DNA of 64,000 nt. It comes from Phyllobacterium brassicacearum (lineage in GTDB: Bacteria > Pseudomonadota > Alphaproteobacteria > Rhizobiales > Rhizobiaceae). How positions within the stretch are numbered: the stretch's first letter is position 1; every line of letters begins with the position of its first letter. The notes below the pieces were generated by a model that was not told where the DNA came from, made no database searches, and saw only the letters and a program-made list of their open reading frames with translations. The translations under genes were made by a program, and so were the position numbers. This document shows, one piece after another, positions 59,380-64,000 of this stretch. Location: assembly GCF_003010955.1 (NCBI RefSeq), contig NZ_PGGO01000015.1:62001-126000 (forward strand), written 5' to 3'.

Positions 59380-60912
59380 ATGGCTCTGGGTTTCATCAAG
59401 AAGATTTTTTCCTTCGGCAAGAAAGAGGTCGAAGAGGTTCCGGCCGAGGAAGTCCTTCATCCGAAGGAGGCACTTCCAACGGTCGAGCAGACCTATGAAG
59501 ACACGGCAGCTGAGGAAGCGCTGCCTGTCGCAGACGATGTTGAAGCGGTTGCAGACGAACGGGTTGAAGATCGTGGGGCTTTTGCTGAGCGCGAAGCCAT
59601 TGATGAACCTGCGCCGGAACCCGATCTCCTGCCGGAGATCGAACCGGCCATCATTTATCAGGTCGAAATCGATGTAACTACGGCCGAAGAGGCCGGTGTC
59701 GCAGAGGTTGAATCCCCACCCGCATTCGTGCCACCAGTACAGCCGGCCGAAACAACGGCTCCTGAAGAAGAAACGGTCGTCGACGAGACGCCAGAAATCT
59801 CCGCCGAGGCCGTCGAATTGCCGATGGACGAAGTCGAGATCGAACCGGTCGCAGTTCCAGCGCCGGAGGCTCCGACCGCAGAGGTTGCCGAACCTCTCCC
59901 CACTCCGGCGAAACAATCGCCATCCAAAGTGACCGTCAGCAGGACGGTCGAGGAAAAGCAAGCCGACGAACCAATTCCTGTTGCGCCAGAAAAGCGCCTC
60001 GCCTGGTTCGAACGCCTGCGCAAGGGACTGTCGCGCTCGTCGCAGCAACTGGGCGATTCCATCGGAGGCATCTTTACCAAGCGCAAGCTCGATGAGGACA
60101 CGCTGCAGGATCTGGAAGACGTCCTCATCCAGGCCGATCTCGGCATGGAAACTGCAATCCGCATCACCGACAGCTTGAGCGCCACGCGTTACGGCAAGGA
60201 CATCAGCACGGAAGAAGTCCGCACCATCATGGCGTCGGAGATCGAAAAGGTGCTGGGGCCGGTGGCCAAGCCGCTGGAGCTTGATCTTTCGCACAAGCCG
60301 CATGTCATCCTCGTCGTTGGTGTCAACGGCACGGGGAAAACGACGACGATTGGCAAGCTGGCCGCGAAACTGACCGCAGGCGGCCTCAATGTCATGCTGG
60401 CCGCTGGCGACACGTTCCGCGCCGCAGCCATCGAGCAGTTGCACATATGGGGCAAGCGTACCGGGGCGCCCGTCGTCTCGAGCAAGCTTGGTGCGGATGC
60501 TGCGGGGCTTGCCTTCGATGCCTGGAAGCAGGCGAAGGAAGCCGGAAGCGACGTACTGATTATCGATACGGCCGGCCGACTGCAGAACAGGGCGGAATTG
60601 ATGGACGAACTGGCGAAGATCGTTCGCGTTCTTGGTAAGAACGATCCCGAGGCACCCCACACGGTGCTGCAGACGCTAGACGCGACAACGGGCCAGAATG
60701 CGCTCAACCAGGTCGAGATCTTCAAGAACATCGCCGGTGTCAATGGTCTGGTCATGACCAAACTTGACGGCACGGCACGAGGTGGCATTCTTGTTGCCAT
60801 CTCGGCGAAGCACAAACTGCCCGTCTATTTCATTGGCGTGGGCGAACAGGTCGATGACCTCGAGCCCTTCGCCGCTAGAGATTTTGCCAAAGCCATTGCG
60901 GGAGTTGCATGA
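59380..60912 (+). CDS. ftsY: Signal recognition particle receptor FtsY
   Basis: A 510-residue SRP receptor GTPase. The first 30 residues are amphipathic and basic, followed by a long acidic, Pro/Glu-rich A domain (about 30-200). The NG domain begins near [18 protein letters not shown]1 is [19 protein letters not shown], then [23 protein letters not shown] and [11 protein letters not shown]. Its stop overlaps the yciB start (ATGA). Confidence 0.96.
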   Translation: MALGFIKKIFSFGKKEVEEVPAEEVLHPKEALPTVEQTYEDTAAEEALPVADDVEAVADERVEDRGAFAEREAIDEPAPEPDLLPEIEPAIIYQVEIDVTTAEEAGVAEVESPPAFVPPVQPAETTAPEEETVVDETPEISAEAVELPMDEVEIEPVAVPAPEAPTAEVAEPLPTPAKQSPSKVTVSRTVEEKQADEPIPVAPEKRLAWFERLRKGLSRSSQQLGDSIGGIFTKRKLDEDTLQDLEDVLIQADLGMETAIRITDSLSATRYGKDISTEEVRTIMASEIEKVLGPVAKPLELDLSHKPHVILVVGVNGTGKTTTIGKLAAKLTAGGLNVMLAAGDTFRAAAIEQLHIWGKRTGAPVVSSKLGADAAGLAFDAWKQAKEAGSDVLIIDTAGRLQNRAELMDELAKIVRVLGKNDPEAPHTVLQTLDATTGQNALNQVEIFKNIAGVNGLVMTKLDGTARGGILVAISAKHKLPVYFIGVGEQVDDLEPFAARDFAKAIAGVA

Positions 60913-61580
60913 TGGAAGAATCCGTATTCGAACGCGATCCGTCCGATCCGGCGCGCAAGGAGATCCAGCCCCTGTTGAAACTTGCGCTGGAACTTGGACC
61001 CCTCATGGTCTTCTTCTTTGCCAATGCGCGTGGTGAATGGCTGATCGAGCGCTTTCCCGGTTTGTCCAATATTGGCGAGCCCATTTTCATCGCCACTGCC
61101 CTTTTCATGGCCGCCACGGCAATTGCCCTTGCTGTTTCCTGGATCCTCACCCGCAGCCTGCCGATCATGCCGTTGGTCTCCGGCATCGTCGTTCTGGTGT
61201 TCGGCGCGCTCACGCTTTGGCTGCACAACGAGACCTTCATCAAGATGAAGCCGACCATCGTCAACACGCTGTTCGGTGTCATTCTGCTCGGTGGGCTCTA
61301 TTTCGGAAAATCCTTGCTCGGTTATGTGTTCGATAGCGCCTTCAAGCTCAACGCTGAGGGCTGGCGTAAGCTGACCCTGCGCTGGGGCGTATTTTTTCTT
61401 TTCCTTGCCGTGTTGAACGAAGTGGTCTGGCGCAGTTTCTCGACGGACTTCTGGGTCGCATTCAAAGTCTGGGGCACCATGCCGATTACACTGCTCTTCA
61501 CCTTTGCGCAGATGCCATTGGTCATGAAGTATTCGATCGAACAGGCAACGCCCGAAAAAGCGGCAAGCAAGGATAAGTAA
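60909..61580 (+). CDS. yciB: Inner-membrane septation protein YciB/IspZ family
   Basis: A 223-residue membrane protein with about five to six helices. [23 protein letters not shown] is the family signature, followed by [38 protein letters not shown] and [25 protein letters not shown]. The family is linked to septation and envelope integrity. The start is either of two adjacent ATGs; 60909 overlaps ftsY. Confidence 0.93.
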   Translation: MMEESVFERDPSDPARKEIQPLLKLALELGPLMVFFFANARGEWLIERFPGLSNIGEPIFIATALFMAATAIALAVSWILTRSLPIMPLVSGIVVLVFGALTLWLHNETFIKMKPTIVNTLFGVILLGGLYFGKSLLGYVFDSAFKLNAEGWRKLTLRWGVFFLFLAVLNEVVWRSFSTDFWVAFKVWGTMPITLLFTFAQMPLVMKYSIEQATPEKAASKDK

Positions 61581-61685
61581 ATCCGCCAAACGGCCATAAT
61601 TTACACCTGATCGCGACGAAATCCCGCCGCGATCCGCGCTCAAGAATTGCGGTGCCGGCAACGAATTCTGAGAAAGCGCGACCCC

Positions 61686-62111
61686 ATGAAAACGGCTCTC
61701 ATCGTAATGACCCTGATGGGTTGCGACTGCGATGCGAAAATCTGCGAATATATCAAGACCGCGGATGCCGGCTGGACCAGCGTCGAGCGCTGCCGCGCCG
61801 ATCTTGAAAGTGAGATTCGTCGGAACACCAAGGCCGACTATCCGCTGATCACTGCCACGTGCACGGAGAGATCTACACCGGGGGCAGCAGTCGCCAGCCG
61901 GTCTTTCACGGTGCCAGCGCCTGCGGCCGACCGGCCGATCGAGACCTTGGCCGTTGGCACGCCGATCGATGCGCCGGTTACGGTTGCGACAAAGACCAGC
62001 TTTGGCTACCGGATGATCACCGTCCCCCTCACCCATGCCTACGACAGCACGGCGACCGCAGCAACCCGAGCTGCGGGCTGGGTACGGCACTATGCCATGC
62101 TGCAAAACTGA
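61686..62111 (+). CDS. Cysteine-rich small protein of unknown function
   Basis: A 141-residue protein I do not recognise. The first ten residues are hydrophobic (TALIVMTLMG) and could be a weak export or lipoprotein-like signal. Cysteines lie at about residues 13, 15, 20, 36 and 59. The C-terminal half is Thr/Ala-rich, with ETLAVGTPIDAPVTVATKTSFGYRMITVPLTHAYDSTA. It lies between yciB and the convergent ccmG. Confidence 0.65.
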   Translation: MKTALIVMTLMGCDCDAKICEYIKTADAGWTSVERCRADLESEIRRNTKADYPLITATCTERSTPGAAVASRSFTVPAPAADRPIETLAVGTPIDAPVTVATKTSFGYRMITVPLTHAYDSTATAATRAAGWVRHYAMLQN

Positions 62112-62118
62112 ACCGTTT

Positions 62119-62718
62119 TTACTTCGCCTTGAGCGCGGCTTCGACCGCAGGCATCAGATCGTCACGGATAGACTCTGCGGTGAACGGCCCGACGTGCTTG
62201 TAGACGACGTTGCCATCGCGACCGACCAGGAAGGTTTCCGGCACGCCATAGACACCCCATTCGATTGCTGCGCGCCCATTGTTGTCTGCACCAATCATCG
62301 CATAGGGGTTGCCAAGTTCGTCGAGAAAACTCCGCGCGTTTTCGGTTTTATCCTTGTAGTTCAAGCCAGCCAGACGAATTCGAGTGTCCTGCGCAAGTTG
62401 CATCAGCAGCGGATGCTCAACCCGGCAGGGCAAGCACCAGGAACCAAAGACGTTGACGAGAGTGACCTGCCCCTTGAAACCCGCGGGATCAAGGCCGGGT
62501 ACCGGCTGCCCGTCTTTCAGGAGACCCTCGACCGGAGGTAACGACAGGTTTGGCGCTGGCTTGCCGATCAGGGCGGATGGGATAACGGATTCATCGCGGC
62601 CGGAGGCCAGCTGGAACGCGAATATGCCCGCAAGTGCAGCGAAGAGAATGAGCGGCAGAAACACGAACAGCGAACTGCGTTTTGCCGGGGTCTTTTCGAC
62701 TTGATCCTGTCCGGTCAC
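62119..62718 (-). CDS. ccmG: Thiol:disulfide interchange protein CcmG/DsbE
   Basis: A 199-residue membrane-anchored periplasmic thioredoxin that keeps apocytochrome c and CcmH reduced. One N-terminal helix (about 15-37, LFVFLPLILFAALAGIFAF) is followed by the thioredoxin fold with active site FGSWCLPCRVEHPLL near residue 92 and GVPETFLVGRDGNVVYKHVGP. It uses a GTG start overlapping the ccmD stop (GTGA). Confidence 0.95.
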   Translation of the reverse strand: MTGQDQVEKTPAKRSSLFVFLPLILFAALAGIFAFQLASGRDESVIPSALIGKPAPNLSLPPVEGLLKDGQPVPGLDPAGFKGQVTLVNVFGSWCLPCRVEHPLLMQLAQDTRIRLAGLNYKDKTENARSFLDELGNPYAMIGADNNGRAAIEWGVYGVPETFLVGRDGNVVYKHVGPFTAESIRDDLMPAVEAALKAK

Positions 62719-62888
62719 GATGCGCTATCCGCCTTTGTCTCCGACCGGCGGCGGACGCCGCGTGATTCAAGCTCCTGCAGGGCCTGACGCTGAATACGCT
62801 GATCCATAAATATCCATCCGATCAAGCCGGCAAGAACAACAAAGCTTGCGCCGTAGGACGCGAGGATGAAAGCGGTATGACCCATCAT
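62715..62888 (-). CDS. ccmD: Heme exporter protein D (CcmD)
   Basis: A 57-residue protein with one membrane helix (FILASYGASFVVLAGLIGWIF) followed by a basic tail with RIQRQALQELESRGVRRR, exactly the CcmD pattern. CcmD helps release holo-CcmE from CcmABC. The ATG at 62888 overlaps the ccmC stop, and its stop overlaps the ccmG GTG. Confidence 0.92.
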   Translation of the reverse strand: MMGHTAFILASYGASFVVLAGLIGWIFMDQRIQRQALQELESRGVRRRSETKADSAS

Positions 62889-63667
62889 TGCCCCCCCTCT
62901 TGTGTCATTGGCCTCCGTTCCGCGCTGCGGGCAGCGACTCGGCGCATTGCAATGACCCGGCGGCGCCAGATTTCATTGCGCATCGCCATGATGTGCATCG
63001 TGAAGAACAGCAGGGTGAAGCCAACAGCCATCACCAGCAGTGGCCAAAGCAATGACGGGTCGATGGTCGAACCGCCCATGCGCAACACCGATGCGGGCTG
63101 GTGCAACGTGTTCCACCAATCGACCGAAAACTTGATGATGGGAATGTTGATGAACCCAACCAGCGTGAGGATAGCTGTCGCTTTGGCCGATTTCGCCGGG
63201 TCATCCATGGCGCGGGTGAGCGCGATAATGCCGAGATACATCAGAAAGAGTACGAAAACCGAGGTGAGCCGCGCGTCCCAGACCCACCAGGTGCCCCACA
63301 TCGGCTTGCCCCAAAGCGAGCCGGTGATCAGCGCAAGCGCGGTGAATACCGCGCCGATTGGCGCAGCGGCCTTGGCGGATACATCGGCCAGGGGATGCCG
63401 CCAGACCAACGTGCCGAGCGCCGCAATCGTCATGATGGTGTAGCACATCATCGAGAGCCAGGCGAAAGGCACATGTATGAACATGATCTTGACGGTCGCG
63501 CCCTGTTGGTAATCGTCTGGCGCCTGCATGGACAACCAGAAACCAATGGCAAGTACAAGCGCGGTCAACCCGCCAAGCCATGGCAAAATGGCTCCGGCGA
63601 GGCTCAAAAACCTGGTTGGATTGGCCAGGTCGATCCATCGTCCAGTCTTGGAAACAGCATCACTCAT
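62885..63667 (-). CDS. ccmC: Heme exporter protein C (CcmC)
   Basis: A 260-residue inner-membrane heme-handling protein with six helices. The tryptophan-rich motif GTWWVWDARLTSVFVLFLMYLG is near residue 130, with heme-ligand histidines in the flanking periplasmic loops (FIHVPFAWLS and WNTLHQPAS). It loads heme on CcmE. It lies upstream of ccmD. Confidence 0.95.
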   Translation of the reverse strand: MSDAVSKTGRWIDLANPTRFLSLAGAILPWLGGLTALVLAIGFWLSMQAPDDYQQGATVKIMFIHVPFAWLSMMCYTIMTIAALGTLVWRHPLADVSAKAAAPIGAVFTALALITGSLWGKPMWGTWWVWDARLTSVFVLFLMYLGIIALTRAMDDPAKSAKATAILTLVGFINIPIIKFSVDWWNTLHQPASVLRMGGSTIDPSLLWPLLVMAVGFTLLFFTMHIMAMRNEIWRRRVIAMRRVAARSAERRPMTQEGGQ

Positions 63668-63714
63668 GATGTTCTCTTAGCTTTCTGGTGCCCTTTTCGC
63701 AATTCACTCCTCTG

Positions 63715-64000
63715 TCAGTCCGTCGAGGATTTCAGCGCTGCGGCAGCTGCCAACGGTCCCAGTACCGCAAAAAACAGGGTAATCGCAGCGAGAATAAGGA
63801 AGGGTGCCAGAAACGGTGCCGGGTCTTCAACTGCGCCATAGGACGCAGATACACCAAAAATCAGCACCGGTATGGTCAGCGGCAGGATGATCACCGAGAC
63901 AAGAAGGCCGCCGCGCGGCAGTGAAACGGCGACGGCCGCCCCCACAGCTCCAATCAACGTGATCGCTGGTGTTCCGACGAGCAGCGTCAGTGTCGTCGCT
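63715..64000 (-). CDS. ccmB: Heme exporter protein B (CcmB), C-terminal part (partial)
   Basis: The last 94 codons of a permease gene that continues beyond the window. LLVGTPAITLIGAVGAAVAVSLPRGGLLVSVIILPLTIPVLIFGVSA is the CcmB signature, followed by a last helix FLILAAITLFFAVLGPLAAAAAL. It lies upstream of ccmC as in the usual ccmABCDG order. Confidence 0.92.
   Translation of the reverse strand, partial: ATTLTLLVGTPAITLIGAVGAAVAVSLPRGGLLVSVIILPLTIPVLIFGVSASYGAVEDPAPFLAPFLILAAITLFFAVLGPLAAAAALKSSTD

Noticed and set aside
59359..60660. 433-codon minus-strand frame
   Set aside because: Antisense to ftsY; rich in Arg/Phe/Cys as expected for the reverse of an acidic coding sequence.
61611..61636. 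GATCGCG...CGCGATC stem after yciB as a terminator
   Set aside because: The loop is twelve bases and no T-run follows, so support for termination is too weak.

Overview
This window is a gene-dense stretch of chromosome from an alphaproteobacterium of the order Hyphomicrobiales, close to Brucella/Ochrobactrum or Phyllobacterium. The clearest lineage marker is a lipoprotein gene (55370-55906) whose C-terminal half reads like Brucella Omp19. Other pointers are a CenR/OtpR-type orphan regulator followed by a cyclic-nucleotide-binding protein, a heme operon carrying HemY and a mitofilin-like protein, and the order omp19-zapE-mdh-sucCDAB. I lean towards Phyllobacterium/Ochrobactrum, but the genus cannot be settled from sequence reading alone. 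I found no rRNA, tRNA, CRISPR array, prophage or insertion sequence. Nearly everything is housekeeping.

Layout. 1-5.9 kb: end of typA, an acetyltransferase, ppa, yggU/yggT, aqpZ, an MFS exporter, a class I glutamine amidotransferase and a TerB-like protein. 6-10.8 kb (minus): hemC-hemD-mitofilin-hemY. 10.8-14.9 kb: tsaD-gpsA-YciI-EVE-methyltransferase, then an L,D-transpeptidase. 15-20.7 kb: cenR and a cNMP-binding protein, then xthA, lolA and ftsK on minus. 20.9-27.4 kb: glnK-amtB behind a sigma-54-type promoter, tesB, a UbiH-family hydroxylase, an aldo/keto reductase, a TerB-like gene with an in-frame amber codon, and an OsmC protein. 27.6-31 kb: sdhCDAB. 32.5-34.8 kb: queC-queE and queD-queF, which together convert GTP-derived precursors to preQ1. 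34.9-40.2 kb: leuC, an amino-acid ABC permease and binding protein, rplS, trmD and rimM. 40.3-42.9 kb: xerC, a TraB/GumN protein and a Pro/Ala-rich membrane protein. 43-53.8 kb (minus): mdh-sucC-sucD-sucA-sucB, then VOC, LysE and a hypothetical gene, then lpdA. 54-64 kb: zapE, omp19, a siderophore-interacting protein, dapF-mtaB-ftsY-yciB, a Cys-rich hypothetical gene, and the ccm cluster (ccmG, ccmD, ccmC, partial ccmB).

How the genes work together. The window holds much of the lower TCA cycle (mdh, sucABCD, lpdA, sdhABCD) in two operons. The mdh and sdhC leaders share an exact 15-bp sequence at nearly the same distance from the start codon. Other co-functional groups are tetrapyrrole synthesis (hemCD) with cytochrome c maturation (ccm), ammonium sensing and uptake (glnK-amtB), and queuosine precursor synthesis (queCEDF).

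I see no clear candidate for a wholly new multi-gene system. The observations most worth a second look are the shared TCA leader element, a dense cluster of GANTC (CcrM) sites, a QueD that lacks the usual catalytic cysteine, the nonsense codon in the TerB-like gene, and several unexplained palindromes in leader regions.
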